Positions 52,047 to 60,854 of a DNA stretch of 64,000 nucleotides are shown in pieces. Position 1 is the first letter of the stretch. Every line of letters begins with the position of its first letter. A program made the position numbers and the translations under genes. The stretch comes from Dolichospermum compactum NIES-806 (GTDB lineage: Bacteria; Cyanobacteriota; Cyanobacteriia; Cyanobacteriales; Nostocaceae): positions 1,049,504 to 1,113,503 of the forward strand of contig NZ_AP018316.1 of assembly GCF_002368115.1 (NCBI RefSeq), given 5' to 3'. A model generated the notes under the pieces. The model saw nothing but the letters and a program-made list of their open reading frames with translations, was not told where the DNA came from and did not search any database.

Positions 52047-52703
52047 ATGAAAGCAGAAGTGATTGAATTAATAACAACGGTTTTCCATGTTTTACAAGTT
52101 AATCTGCGGTGGATGACTTGGAATTTATTTTTGGCTTTTATTCCTTTAGCTTTAAGTGTTTGGCTATTTCGCAAAAAACGCGGAGGTTCATGGATTTGGT
52201 GGCTAGGATTTTTGAGTTTCTATGCTTTTTTACCAAATGCACCTTACTTATTAACTGATGTTATTCATTTAATAGATGATATCCGGCGAGTTCAATCAGT
52301 ATGGATGATTACATTAGTGTTAATACCTGTGTATTTTGTAGTCATTTTTGGTGGATTTGAAGCCTATGTTATATCTTTGATAAATTTGGGTTACTATTTA
52401 CACCGAACTGGTAAAAGCAAATGGATTTTTTCTGTTGAATTGATGACTCATGCTCTTTCTGCTGTTGGTATTTATTGGGGACGATTTTTACGGTTTAACA
52501 GTTGGGACTTTATTACTCAACCAGATGCGATAATCACGAAAGGTGTAGAGGAAATACTTGGTAAACAGCCGTTAGTCATTATTACGATTACTTTTGTAAT
52601 TCTTTGGGGTTTGTATTGGTTTATGAAACGAATTACTTTGGGTTTTGTTAACAATGGTAATACTTCACAACTAAATGATCATCATATTCATAATATTAAC
52701 TAA
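52047..52703 (+). CDS. DUF1361 membrane protein
   Basis: 218 residues from ATG 52047; a TTG at 52002 is in frame but less likely. Six or so membrane helices. WMTWNLFLAFIPLALSVWLF, FYAFLPNAPYLLTDVIHLIDD and GIYWGRFLRFNSWD are hallmarks of DUF1361. Function unknown. Stand-alone. Confidence 0.87.
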   Translation: MKAEVIELITTVFHVLQVNLRWMTWNLFLAFIPLALSVWLFRKKRGGSWIWWLGFLSFYAFLPNAPYLLTDVIHLIDDIRRVQSVWMITLVLIPVYFVVIFGGFEAYVISLINLGYYLHRTGKSKWIFSVELMTHALSAVGIYWGRFLRFNSWDFITQPDAIITKGVEEILGKQPLVIITITFVILWGLYWFMKRITLGFVNNGNTSQLNDHHIHNIN

Positions 52704-52867
52704 TGACATAATACAGCAATACAATTGAGGACGGGGAAACCCCGCCCCTACAGGCTTTACCCCGGATTCCTCACAAAGAGTCTTATTTCTTTAAGAATTT
52801 GGGGATATCAACAAAAATTTCCTATTTAGATTTAAAATAAAAAAGCAAATGTAAACAAATATAAAAA
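52704..52867. other. Short spacer with GACGGGGAAACCCCGCCCC word
   Basis: Bases 52731-52748 hold an inverted GGGG/CCCC word of a dispersed repeat. It could act as a terminator for DUF1361, but no T run follows. Confidence 0.4.
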
Positions 52868-53692
52868 GTGAAATTAGTTAAACAACGATTAGATACATTA
52901 TTAGTAGATTTGGGATTATGTGCTTCCCGTCAACAAGCACAACGGCTAATTCAAGCCGGAGAAGTAACTGTAAATCAACATAAGATTGATAAAGTCGGCA
53001 CAGAAGTTGATATTACCGCCCAAATTCAAGTTAAAGAACGTCCTCCTTTTGTTTCTCGTGGTGGGGAAAAACTGGCTAAAGCTTTAGAATTTTTTGAGAT
53101 TTCTGTAACTGATAGGATTTGTTTAGACGGCGGAATTTCCACTGGAGGCTTTACTGATTGTTTATTACAAGCCGGTGCAAAACAAGTTTATGGTGTAGAT
53201 GTTGGTTATGGACAAGTTGATTGGAAAATCAGAAATGATCAACGAGTAGTTTTAAAAGAACGTACCAATTTACGTCAACTACAACCAGAGGAATTATATG
53301 CTGAAAATGCCATATTTCCTGATTTGATAGTTGTGGATGTTTCGTTTATTTCTTTAACCAAAATTTTGCCGGCGGTATGGCAATTAACACAAGCTCCCAG
53401 AGAGGCTGTATTGCTGGTAAAACCTCAATTTGAGGTTGGCAAGTCTCGCATCGGTAAAAAAGGTGTTGTCCGCGATCCTGATGACCAAGCTGATGCAATT
53501 TTTAATGTTATGAAAGGGGCTTTAGAAATAGGATGGAAATATCAAGGTTTAACTTGGTCACCAATAACAGGACCTGCGGGAAATATTGAATATCTTTTAT
53601 GGTTGGGAATGGAAAGGGAAATCATACCCCCAACATTAGCAGCAATTCAAGAAATTACTAAAGAAGTAATTCAGGAGTTTGGGAAAAAATGA
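52868..53692 (+). CDS. tlyA: TlyA family rRNA 2'-O-methyltransferase / S4-domain protein
   Basis: 274 residues from GTG 52868. An S4 RNA-binding domain (about 3-62: QRLDTLLVDLGLCASRQQAQRLIQAGEVTVN) precedes an FtsJ-like methyltransferase domain with SRGGEKLAKAL, the SAM motif LDGGISTGGFTDCLLQ, DVGYGQVDWKIR and LVKPQFEVGK. TlyA methylates ribose 2'-OH of cytidines in 16S/23S rRNA; some members are called hemolysin A. The SAM motif is slightly unusual (DGGIS for DVGAS). No ribosome-binding site is evident. Confidence 0.9.
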   Translation: MKLVKQRLDTLLVDLGLCASRQQAQRLIQAGEVTVNQHKIDKVGTEVDITAQIQVKERPPFVSRGGEKLAKALEFFEISVTDRICLDGGISTGGFTDCLLQAGAKQVYGVDVGYGQVDWKIRNDQRVVLKERTNLRQLQPEELYAENAIFPDLIVVDVSFISLTKILPAVWQLTQAPREAVLLVKPQFEVGKSRIGKKGVVRDPDDQADAIFNVMKGALEIGWKYQGLTWSPITGPAGNIEYLLWLGMEREIIPPTLAAIQEITKEVIQEFGKK

Positions 53693-53704
53693 TGAATAAT
53701 CAAT

Positions 53705-53735
53705 TTTGTGGGGGTTTAGCAATACTAAACCCTGA
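53705..53735. repeat. Partial GTGGGGGTTTAGCA palindrome
   Basis: GTGGGGGTTTAGCAATACTA plus AACCCTGATA is a degenerate copy of the GTAGGGG palindrome between TlyA and CP12, convergent to both genes' ends. It may serve as a transcription end signal by hairpin formation; no T run seen. Confidence 0.5.
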
Positions 53736-53741
53736 TATAAA

Positions 53742-53996
53742 TTAAAGATCGTAAATCAAACACTCCAAGGCATCTGGATACATTTCGCAGTAGTCTTCTA
53801 AGGCTGTTTTGCGGTGTTTTGCTTGTTTTTGATGGGCTTTTTCGGCTTGCAATTCTTCGACAATATCCCAAGCTACTGCACAATTAGGGGAATTATTGCC
53901 ATTTTCTGTACAGGTTGTCCGCGCTTCCGTAATAGCTTCAAGAATTGCTGCTTCAATGGTTTTTTTACCATTGATAACTTCGTTTATGGAGACCAT
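53742..53996 (-). CDS. CP12 family protein
   Basis: 84 residues. The two cysteine pairs are ARTTCTENGNNSPNCAVAWD (Cys29, Cys39) and DYCEMYPDALECLIYDL (about Cys69, Cys78). AVAWDIVEELQAE is the family core (AWDxVEEL). CP12 links GAPDH and phosphoribulokinase in the dark by thioredoxin-controlled disulfides and so shuts the Calvin cycle. All four Cys are kept. The ATG at 53996 lies after a region with a MITE-like repeat. Confidence 0.93.
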   Translation of the reverse strand: MVSINEVINGKKTIEAAILEAITEARTTCTENGNNSPNCAVAWDIVEELQAEKAHQKQAKHRKTALEDYCEMYPDALECLIYDL

Positions 53997-54413
53997 AATA
54001 ATGTTACCTTTGTTAGTGGAGATAAAGGTTAAGTAGGTGAACAGAAAAATTTAAAGGTATGTGAAGAAAAGTAAAATCACTCAAAACTCTCTTCCTGTTC
54101 CCTGTTCCCTTGCCCCAGCGACAATTTTTAACGCCCACCTACTTAATTAGGAACTTTAAGAATTGCTAATGAAGAGAATTACTCATGGTTGGTAAACTCT
54201 TTTTCAGAGTAACAATTCAAGTAATTATTTTTAGTTAGTTTATATACTTTTTGATTCTATGGTGAGATAACCCTGACGTGATAATTTACGAAGGTTTGTT
54301 TCACGCAGAGGCGCAGAGGCGCAAAGAGTAAGAGTTTGAAAGATGGAATTTTTGACTTTCATGCCTCAATATTGCTATCAGCAAGGCCAATTTTAGATAA
54401 TAAATACCATCTC
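53997..54413. other. Intergenic region between CP12 and a GTPase gene
   Basis: About 415 bases: the upstream side of CP12, heptamer-like CCTGTTCCCTGTTCCC at about 54093-54109, an unassigned stretch, then a MITE-related block at 54298-54391. No gene. Confidence 0.55.
54298..54391 (-). repeat. Degenerate relative of the 104-bp MITE
   Basis: Read on the minus strand: GGCCTTGCTGATAG..., then GAGGCATGAAAG, and TTTGCGCCTCTGCGCCTCTG CGTGA-type words. These correspond in order to GGCGTTGCTGAATCGAGGTATGAAA and TTTGCGCCTTTGCGTGAG in the MITE at 9129-9232. One end only is clear. The CGCAGAGGCGCAGAGGCGC word is a common cyanobacterial repeat. Confidence 0.55.
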
Positions 54414-55772
54414 TCAAAATTCGCCAAAATTACCGCCTAATTCTTGCTGTAAGCGATACAAAATCGTGTTTTTATCAACTTGAGATAAAATTTCCTGAAT
54501 GACGGTATTAGCGCCCAATTGTCCCCAAGTACAGCCTTTTTCTAGATATAACTGGGCGGCTTTACCGACTGTATAAGCACCGTAACCGGCAATCCCACCT
54601 TGGGCGATCGCACTCCCGAAAAAAGTAGTAATATTAAAAGGATTATCACCACTGCCTATAGCTGCGGCACTTTTACCTAAACCTAATATAAAACTACTGC
54701 CAATTTCACTTAATAATAAACCACCAGAACTAAATAAAATTGTTTTTAATAATTCACTGGCTTCATAGCTAGTCATGGGTAAACCATACAATTTAGCTAA
54801 TGCCCGAATTAAGGCTAAATCCGTAATTAAACCACCAATTATATCTAAAAAAGCAATAGGATTTAAGCCAATAGCTATGGCTTTATATTGGCTAAACTTC
54901 CAAATAATATCTTCTGCTTCTTTTTCGCGGATATGAACGGTTTTTTGAGCAATATTTTCTTCGGATTCTCTAGCTTGAATTAGTGCATTTAAGGCTAAAA
55001 GAGATCGTCCTTCTCGATTTAATATATTTAAGATTGTTTGCTTTAATTCATCTACTTGCGGTGGCGGTGTTTCCCATTCAGAAGTAAAGCTTCCATCTGC
55101 ATATTCTACTCTCACTTCCATTGGTGCAGGTTCAGCCGATATCATGACAATTTCATCGGGTAACAATGGCTGATTTTGGGTATTTCCTGCCCCTAATTGT
55201 TGAAGATTTTTATAAATTGCATTTTTGTCTGTATCGGGATATAAATCAATTTTATTAAATACCAAAATTAAAGGTTTTTGGGCTTGACGTAATTCTAATA
55301 ATCCTTGATATTCAGTTCTCGTAATATCCCCAGAAACCACAAACAATATTAAATCAGCTTGACGCGCTACGTCTCGTGCCATTTGCGCCCGTGAATCTCC
55401 GGCAATTTCATCTAAACCGGGGGTATCAATTAATTCGACTAATACCTTATCTCCGGGTTTCCAAGGTACAGAACGTGGCCATTGAGTGACACCATTTAGG
55501 GGTCCGGTTTGCAGAATTTTTTCTCCCAATAAAGAATTTAATACTGCTGATTTTCCGCGACTGACTAAACCAAAAGCCGCAATTCTAATGACATTTGCAT
55601 CTAATTTATTGAGTGTGGTATTTAAAGTTTCTATTTCTGGTTTTAGCAAACTTGCTAATTCTGGATTTGCGGCTAGTTGTCCCGATTTACGGAGATATCC
55701 ATACCAAGATAATGCTTGTCTAAGACTAGCACGGGCGCGGGTTAAATGGGTTTCTTGTAGGTTACGATTCAT
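54414..55772 (-). CDS. GTPase with DUF697-like C-terminal helices
   Basis: 452 residues. The G domain is at about 60-230: G1 GLVSRGKSAVLNSLLG, G3 DTPGLDE, G4 NKIDLYPD, with a dynamin-like arrangement. The C-terminal part (about 285-420) has hydrophobic helices (GLNPIAFLDIIGGLITDLALIRALA) like DUF697 proteins, suggesting membrane binding. The cellular role is unknown; such proteins may remodel membranes. A strong hairpin at 55796-55828 separates it from the hicB gene. Confidence 0.85.
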   Translation of the reverse strand: MNRNLQETHLTRARASLRQALSWYGYLRKSGQLAANPELASLLKPEIETLNTTLNKLDANVIRIAAFGLVSRGKSAVLNSLLGEKILQTGPLNGVTQWPRSVPWKPGDKVLVELIDTPGLDEIAGDSRAQMARDVARQADLILFVVSGDITRTEYQGLLELRQAQKPLILVFNKIDLYPDTDKNAIYKNLQQLGAGNTQNQPLLPDEIVMISAEPAPMEVRVEYADGSFTSEWETPPPQVDELKQTILNILNREGRSLLALNALIQARESEENIAQKTVHIREKEAEDIIWKFSQYKAIAIGLNPIAFLDIIGGLITDLALIRALAKLYGLPMTSYEASELLKTILFSSGGLLLSEIGSSFILGLGKSAAAIGSGDNPFNITTFFGSAIAQGGIAGYGAYTVGKAAQLYLEKGCTWGQLGANTVIQEILSQVDKNTILYRLQQELGGNFGEF

Positions 55773-55795
55773 AGGATTCTGGATTCTGTATTTTC

Positions 55796-55828
55796 AGATC
55801 CCCGACTTCTTTAAGAAGTCGGGGATCT
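55796..55828. terminator. 33-base perfect palindrome, probable terminator (copy 1)
   Basis: The arms are AGATCCCCGACTTCTT (55796-55811) and its complement up to 55828, with one central base. It lies 38 bases past the hicB stop (minus strand) and just upstream of the GTPase start. Near-identical hairpins sit at 60570-60602 and 61661-61689, also at gene ends. This copy lacks a long T run. Confidence 0.7.
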
Positions 55829-55865
55829 AATTAATGCCGATAATTTGCGGTTCGGGTATTGGTTG

Positions 55866-56060
55866 TCAGTCTTCTAAATAAGATGAAATCAGCATTTCTA
55901 AAACTTCTTGAGCATTTTTTAAAGCCTCTTCATAAGTGTCTCCATGAGTACAAGGCTGCATAATATCTGTAAAATCTGGTAATGAGACTACATAACATTT
56001 ATCTTCATTTGACCATTGAATAACAATTGTATATTTCAGTTCTCTAATTTTTTTGGGCAT
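55866..56060 (-). CDS. HicB-like antitoxin, apparently orphan
   Basis: 64 residues. YTIVIQWSNEDKCYVVSLPDF and HGDTYEEALKNAQEVLEM are HicB features (partial RNase H-like fold). No HicA toxin gene (small, dsRBD-like) is visible on either side. It lies 13 bases after the livG stop on the same strand and could ride on that transcript. Some orphan HicB proteins act as regulators; not shown here. Confidence 0.87.
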   Translation of the reverse strand: MPKKIRELKYTIVIQWSNEDKCYVVSLPDFTDIMQPCTHGDTYEEALKNAQEVLEMLISSYLED

Positions 56061-56073
56061 ATCTAATATAATA

Positions 56074-56859
56074 TCATTGTCCCAAATATGCTTCTAAGAC
56101 TTTGGTATTATTTTGGATTTCTGTGGGACTACCAACGGCTAGATTTTGTCCTTCAGCTAATACCCAAACTCGATCACATAAGGACATAATTACGTCCATG
56201 TTATGTTCAATAATTAAAAATGTCATGCCGTCGTGACGATTCCAAGCTAGAATGCGATCGCTGATTTCATCAATTAATCTGGGATTTACGCCAGCAGCAG
56301 GTTCATCTAGTAATATTAACTTAGGATTGGTCATCAATGCCCGACCAATTTCTAAAAGTTTCCGCTGTCCCCCAGATAAACCACCGGCATAATCAGCGGC
56401 TTTTTTTTCTAAGCCTACAGATTCTAACAAAAACATTGCCCGTTCTTTTAGTTGCTTTTCTTCTTTAGCAACAATGTGGGGTTGAAATTGCACTTGCCAA
56501 AAGTTCTCACCGGTTTGTTTTTGCGCCCCCAGTAACATATTTTCTAATACTGATAATTTTGATAAAGCCCTGGCAACTTGAAAGGTTCTCACTAATCCCT
56601 GTTGGGCAATTTGGTATGGTTGTAATTGATGAATGGGTTCACCATCAAAAATCACTCTCCCTTTATCGGGACGAATAAAATTAGAGAGTAAATTAAATAA
56701 AGTAGTTTTCCCCGCCCCATTGGGACCAATTAACCCAGTAATGCTACCTTTAATCACTTCAATATTAGCTTCTTGAACTGCTTTAATGCCGCCAAAATTT
56801 TTACAAAGTCCAGTTGCAGCTAAAAGAGGTAGTTGGGGTGATTCGATATTATTTACCAT
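56074..56859 (-). CDS. Branched-chain/neutral amino acid ABC transporter ATPase (LivG-like)
   Basis: 261 residues. Walker A GPNGAGKTT (about 43-51), Q-loop region GLVRTFQVARAL, signature LSGGQRKLLEIGRALM, Walker B LILLDEPAAGVNPRL and the switch His in IEHNMDVIM. The length and the DEPAAGVNP motif point to LivG rather than LivF. It energises uptake through a LivH/LivM pair. LivM is two genes upstream on the same strand, with a Uma2 gene between. LivH, LivF and the binding protein are not in the window. Confidence 0.9.
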   Translation of the reverse strand: MVNNIESPQLPLLAATGLCKNFGGIKAVQEANIEVIKGSITGLIGPNGAGKTTLFNLLSNFIRPDKGRVIFDGEPIHQLQPYQIAQQGLVRTFQVARALSKLSVLENMLLGAQKQTGENFWQVQFQPHIVAKEEKQLKERAMFLLESVGLEKKAADYAGGLSGGQRKLLEIGRALMTNPKLILLDEPAAGVNPRLIDEISDRILAWNRHDGMTFLIIEHNMDVIMSLCDRVWVLAEGQNLAVGSPTEIQNNTKVLEAYLGQ

Positions 56860-56924
56860 TTTTAGGTTTTTTGTTGGTTTTTAATTATTGTTATCAAATA
56901 AAAATTGTCGGAGTTGATCAAATT

Positions 56925-57509
56925 TTATCCCTGTAAGACCTCAGCTACAGTTAACTTTAAATCACTAAATAGAGGCGAACAAATCATATCATCTCCTCTA
57001 TAAACTTGCTCCTCATAAAAACCTTCCACCCATTCCAAAACCGTCACTTTTTGCCCAATTGGATCAACAATCCAATACTCAGTAATTCCCCGCGCCGCAT
57101 ACTCAGAACGCTTATAACGATAATCACGATTTTCCTGATTTGGACTTACTACTTCAACCACCAACAAAGGCAGCGGCATATCCATTAAAATTAGTGAGCG
57201 TGTAGCCCCCTGCATCACCTGAGCTAATTCTTCAGAAAACACCACCAAATCAGGAACACGCACCCCCACCTGCCGACTATTCACAGCAATTTCTGTTTTC
57301 ATTCTTAACCGATAATATGGAATACCTAATTTCAGAAAATAGGCCACTAAAAACATCGCTATCCGACAATTTAGCTCACTTTCAGAAGGCATAGGAATTA
57401 ATTCTCCGTTCTCAAATTCATATAAATTATCTGTCCCATCGTCATAATTAAGAAATTCCTCAAAAGTCATCTTGTTAGCAGTTGCAACTGTCATAGCTAT
57501 TTCTCCCAT
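56925..57509 (-). CDS. Uma2 family (DUF820) nuclease-like protein
   Basis: 194 residues. The Uma2 core: FEEFLNYDDGTDNLYEFENGELIPMP, GVRVPDLVVFSEE (Asp), PLLVVEVVSPNQENRDYRYKRSEYAARG (Glu, Lys) and EYWIVDPIGQKVTVLEW. It keeps the PD-(D/E)XK-like residues. It reads with the transporter genes and lies between livM and livG, which are normally adjacent. It is not close to the tandem Uma2 pair at 8-9 kb in sequence. Function unknown. Confidence 0.9.
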   Translation of the reverse strand: MGEIAMTVATANKMTFEEFLNYDDGTDNLYEFENGELIPMPSESELNCRIAMFLVAYFLKLGIPYYRLRMKTEIAVNSRQVGVRVPDLVVFSEELAQVMQGATRSLILMDMPLPLLVVEVVSPNQENRDYRYKRSEYAARGITEYWIVDPIGQKVTVLEWVEGFYEEQVYRGDDMICSPLFSDLKLTVAEVLQG

Positions 57510-57647
57510 AAACGGCTTGTATCAACTATTTTAACAATGAAACCCATAATTTTTTCTGAATCGGGTTTTATTCCTAAGTCCCATACTCTTCTGAAGTTCC
57601 CTGTTCCCTCTTGAAAACTGCTGATATTTTTAATCACCAACTTCCAA

Positions 57648-58781
57648 TTATTTACCCAGAGTCAGTTCCTCCTTTTTCCCTAAAATACCTTGAGGTCGCC
57701 AAATCATCAACACCATTAAAAGTAAGCCAATAAACATGATCCGAAATGCACCAATGCGTTCTACATCTAGGGGAACAATTTTGGGTAAAAATTCTCTAGT
57801 GAGGGCATCATAGGCAAAGAAAATGACCGCACCTAAAATAGTTCCTAGATTATTGCCAGAGCCACCTAAAATTACCATAATCCAGGCATCAAATGTGAGT
57901 TGAGGTTGGAAGTTATCGGGGTAAATTGCGCCTAGTTGCCAAGCGAAAAATGATCCAGCAATACCAGCAATTGCCCCGCCTAACATTAATGATTGGAGTT
58001 TATAGGAAAAGACGTTTTTGCCTAATGCTTTGGGGACTTCTTCATCTTCACGAATAGATTTTAGCACTCTTCCCCAAGGCGATCGCACTAAAATTTCTAC
58101 CCGCCAAAAGACAAAAGCTAACATTAATAGTATGAACAACATTAACCCGGCTTTGGGATTATAATTATAGAGTCCAATCACACCAGAAATATAAATTGCA
58201 GCAGCTAATAACCCTAAAGCAATTCCGACTATTAACCGAGAGATAAATTCTTGCTTAAGACTACTATTTCTGACTGTATTATTACTTGCAGAAATTTGAG
58301 CATTTCGCATCCAACGCCATAGAGAAAGTAATGTGATTCCTGTTAATAAAGTTAATACCCCAATCATCACCAAGCGGAAAAATAAATTGGGAGTTGTTGA
58401 TAAAGGGATAACATAACTTTGCACACCGAAAGATCCCGATATCCACGTATTACCTACAGGTAAATCCTGATTATTGACTATTAATCGAATTAATTCACCT
58501 GTACCAATGGTGACAATTGAAAGATAGTCTTCGCGTAACCGCAAAGTTGCAAAGCCAATTAATAAACCAAGCATTGCGGCAACAATTGCCCCAATTCCCG
58601 CCGATAGCAGTAATGGTACGCCCTTGAGACTTAATAAAACCGTCGTATACGCACCCAAAGTCATAAAAGCAATATGACCAAAGTTAATTAAACCAGTAAA
58701 ACCCCATTGGAGATTGAGTCCTAGTCCGAACAGGGCGAAGGTGGCGGTAGAAATGGCGAGAAAAATCAGATATTCGATCAT
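57648..58781 (-). CDS. Branched-chain/neutral amino acid ABC transporter permease (LivM-like)
   Basis: 377 residues, about ten helices. GLGLNLQWGFTGLINFGHIAFMTLGAY, LRLREDYLSIVTIGTGELIRL and GGSGNNLGTILGAVIFFAYDA are LivM features. The second intracellular loop with WGRVLKSIREDEEVPKALGKNVF is the coupling (EAA-like) loop. Cyanobacterial NatD-type neutral amino acid permeases look like this; a urea (UrtC) role seems less likely from the N-terminus. It is inner-membrane. Confidence 0.88.
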   Translation of the reverse strand: MIEYLIFLAISTATFALFGLGLNLQWGFTGLINFGHIAFMTLGAYTTVLLSLKGVPLLLSAGIGAIVAAMLGLLIGFATLRLREDYLSIVTIGTGELIRLIVNNQDLPVGNTWISGSFGVQSYVIPLSTTPNLFFRLVMIGVLTLLTGITLLSLWRWMRNAQISASNNTVRNSSLKQEFISRLIVGIALGLLAAAIYISGVIGLYNYNPKAGLMLFILLMLAFVFWRVEILVRSPWGRVLKSIREDEEVPKALGKNVFSYKLQSLMLGGAIAGIAGSFFAWQLGAIYPDNFQPQLTFDAWIMVILGGSGNNLGTILGAVIFFAYDALTREFLPKIVPLDVERIGAFRIMFIGLLLMVLMIWRPQGILGKKEELTLGK

Positions 58782-58963
58782 AGTTTAGTTAGTTGTCATT
58801 GGTCATGTTTTAGTTGTCAGTTATCAGCCGTTAATGTAACGCAATATAAACTGAAACCCCCCTATATCCGTTATTCTATTAAAAACTGTATAAGACAAAG
58901 CAGGGATCGCCAAAAGCATACATTAAACTTGTGTTTGACCAACACTTTATTTGAGATTTCCCT

Positions 58964-60550
58964 ATGGATTCTAGGGTACTTTGGCAACGATACCAGGACT
59001 GGTTGTATTTTCATCCAGGATTAGGACTGTATTTAGATATCAGTCGGATGCGTTTTGATGATGGGTTTGTGGCATCGTTACAACCTAAGTTCGAGAAAGC
59101 GTTTGCGGATATGGTGGAATTAGAAAAAGGGGCGATCGCCAATCCCGACGAAAACCGCATGGTAGGACATTACTGGTTGCGGAATCCAGATTTAGCCCCC
59201 ACCCCCGAACTCACCCAAGAAATAGTTCAAACCTTAGAACAAATCGAAGCTTTTGCCGACCAGGTACACACCGGGGCAATTCATCCCCCCAAGGAATGCC
59301 GCTTCACAGATATCATTTCCATTGGTATTGGTGGTTCAGCCTTGGGTCCGCAATTTGTCGCCCAAGCCCTATCTCCCGATTTACCAGCCCTACAAATTCA
59401 CTTTATTGACAATTCCGACCCCACCGGAATTGACCGGGTTCTTGCCCAAATTGGCAATAAACTAGCCACAACCTTGGTATTAGTCATTTCCAAATCTGGA
59501 GGCACACCCGAACCTCGCAACGGCATGATTGAGGTCAAACAAGCCTACACAGCCCAAAAATTAGACTTTGCTAAATATGCAGTTGCGATTACCGGACAAG
59601 ATAGCAACCTGGATCAAGTCGCCAAAGCTGAAAATTGGTTAGCCCGGTTTTCCATGTACGATTGGGTAGGTGGACGTACCTCAGAAATGTCCGCTGTAGG
59701 GCTAGTACCTGCGGCATTACAGGGCATAAATATCCGTGCCATGCTGGATGGTGCAAAAGAAATGGATGATGCCACCCGCGTCCCCAATCTCAAAAACAAC
59801 CCAGCCGCTTTATTAGCCCTTGCTTGGTATTTCTCAGGAAATGGCAAAGGTGAAAAAGATATGGTAGTCCTCCCCTACAAAGATAGCCTGTTGCTATTTA
59901 GCCGCTATTTGCAACAACTCATCATGGAATCTTTGGGTAAAGAAAAAGATTTAGATGGGAAAACTGTATTTCAAGGGATTGCAGTTTATGGTAACAAAGG
60001 TTCAACCGATCAACACGCCTATGTGCAACAATTGCGCGAAGGTGTCCCCAATTTCTTTGCCACCTTAATTGAAGTTTTAGAAGATCGTCAAGGAAAATCC
60101 GCAGAAGTTGATCCTGGAGTGACTTCCGGTGATTATCTCTGTGGTTTCTTGTTAGGAACTCGTCAAGCATTGTATGAGAATAACCGCGATTCGATTACAG
60201 TCAGCATCCCTCAAGTTAATGCTCGCACAGTTGGCGCGTTAATTGCATTGTATGAACGGGCTGTGGGTTTATATGCCAGTTTAGTAAATGTCAATGCTTA
60301 TCATCAACCAGGTGTGGAAGCTGGTAAAAAAGCTGCCGCTGTGATTCTCGATTTACAAAAACGAGTTTTAGAAGTGTTACAAACCCAGAAAAAAGCACTT
60401 TCTATTTCTGAACTTGCAGAGATGTCCGGTGCTACTGAAGAAGTGGAAGCAATTTACAAAATTCTCCGTCATTTACACACCAATAATCGGGGTGTAGTAT
60501 TAACTGGTGATTTTGCTAAACCTGGAAGCTTAACTGTTTCTCTAGGCTAA
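58964..60550 (+). CDS. pgi: Glucose-6-phosphate isomerase
   Basis: 528 residues. Substrate-site motifs are ISIGIGGSALGPQFVAQAL, VISKSGGTPEPRNGM, GRTSEMSAVGLVPAAL and the signature NKGSTDQHAYVQQLREG with the catalytic His. QPGVEAGKKAA near the C-terminus carries the catalytic Lys. It interconverts glucose-6-phosphate and fructose-6-phosphate, linking glycogen, the oxidative pentose phosphate route and sugar-nucleotide supply. It is single, with its own terminator (60570-60602). Confidence 0.96.
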   Translation: MDSRVLWQRYQDWLYFHPGLGLYLDISRMRFDDGFVASLQPKFEKAFADMVELEKGAIANPDENRMVGHYWLRNPDLAPTPELTQEIVQTLEQIEAFADQVHTGAIHPPKECRFTDIISIGIGGSALGPQFVAQALSPDLPALQIHFIDNSDPTGIDRVLAQIGNKLATTLVLVISKSGGTPEPRNGMIEVKQAYTAQKLDFAKYAVAITGQDSNLDQVAKAENWLARFSMYDWVGGRTSEMSAVGLVPAALQGINIRAMLDGAKEMDDATRVPNLKNNPAALLALAWYFSGNGKGEKDMVVLPYKDSLLLFSRYLQQLIMESLGKEKDLDGKTVFQGIAVYGNKGSTDQHAYVQQLREGVPNFFATLIEVLEDRQGKSAEVDPGVTSGDYLCGFLLGTRQALYENNRDSITVSIPQVNARTVGALIALYERAVGLYASLVNVNAYHQPGVEAGKKAAAVILDLQKRVLEVLQTQKKALSISELAEMSGATEEVEAIYKILRHLHTNNRGVVLTGDFAKPGSLTVSLG

Positions 60551-60854
60551 AAATTTAGATCCCCAATTTAGATACCCGACCTCTTTAAGAAGTCGGGTAT
60601 CTTGTTTTTTGTTTTTAAATTTCCCTGCTATAAATTATCAAAAATATTAAAAGTATCATTAGATAGAGATAAGAAAATAACATATCAGGTAAATATGATA
60701 GATACGCTATAGCAGGAGTCAGGAGTCAGCACAAAATTATTAAATCCATTAATTCATCCATCTTTATCTGCGTTCATCTGCGGTTAATTATTCTTGAAAT
60801 ATTATTTTTTCAAAATAATTTTTAATAAAATTAGTAAATCAAGGAGATTAAATC
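60551..60854. other. Spacer between pgi and the PpiC-type gene
   Basis: Contains the pgi terminator and AT-rich sequence with one GGAGTCAGGAGTCAG word (60715-60729). AAGGAGATTA (60841-60850) is a strong ribosome-binding site for the next gene. I searched it for a small RiPP precursor frame and found none. Confidence 0.6.
60570..60602 (+). terminator. 33-base hairpin terminator of pgi (copy 2)
   Basis: AGATACCCGACCTCTTTAAG and its complement form a hairpin with one mismatch, followed by TGTTTTTTG. A typical intrinsic terminator 20 bases after pgi. Same sequence family as 55796-55828 and 61661-61689. Confidence 0.85.

Noticed and set aside
57648..58781. Reading of the LivM-like permease as the urea permease UrtC
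   Set aside because: Urt genes lie in a five-gene operon; here the neighbours are LivG-like, Uma2 and HicB, and the N-terminal sequence fits neutral amino acid permeases better.
60551..60854. Search for a RiPP precursor gene near the HopA1-like/kinase pair
   Set aside because: No small frame with a leader-like region and a Ser/Thr/Cys-rich core was found here or in the 15-base gap between the two genes; it would have to lie beyond base 64000.
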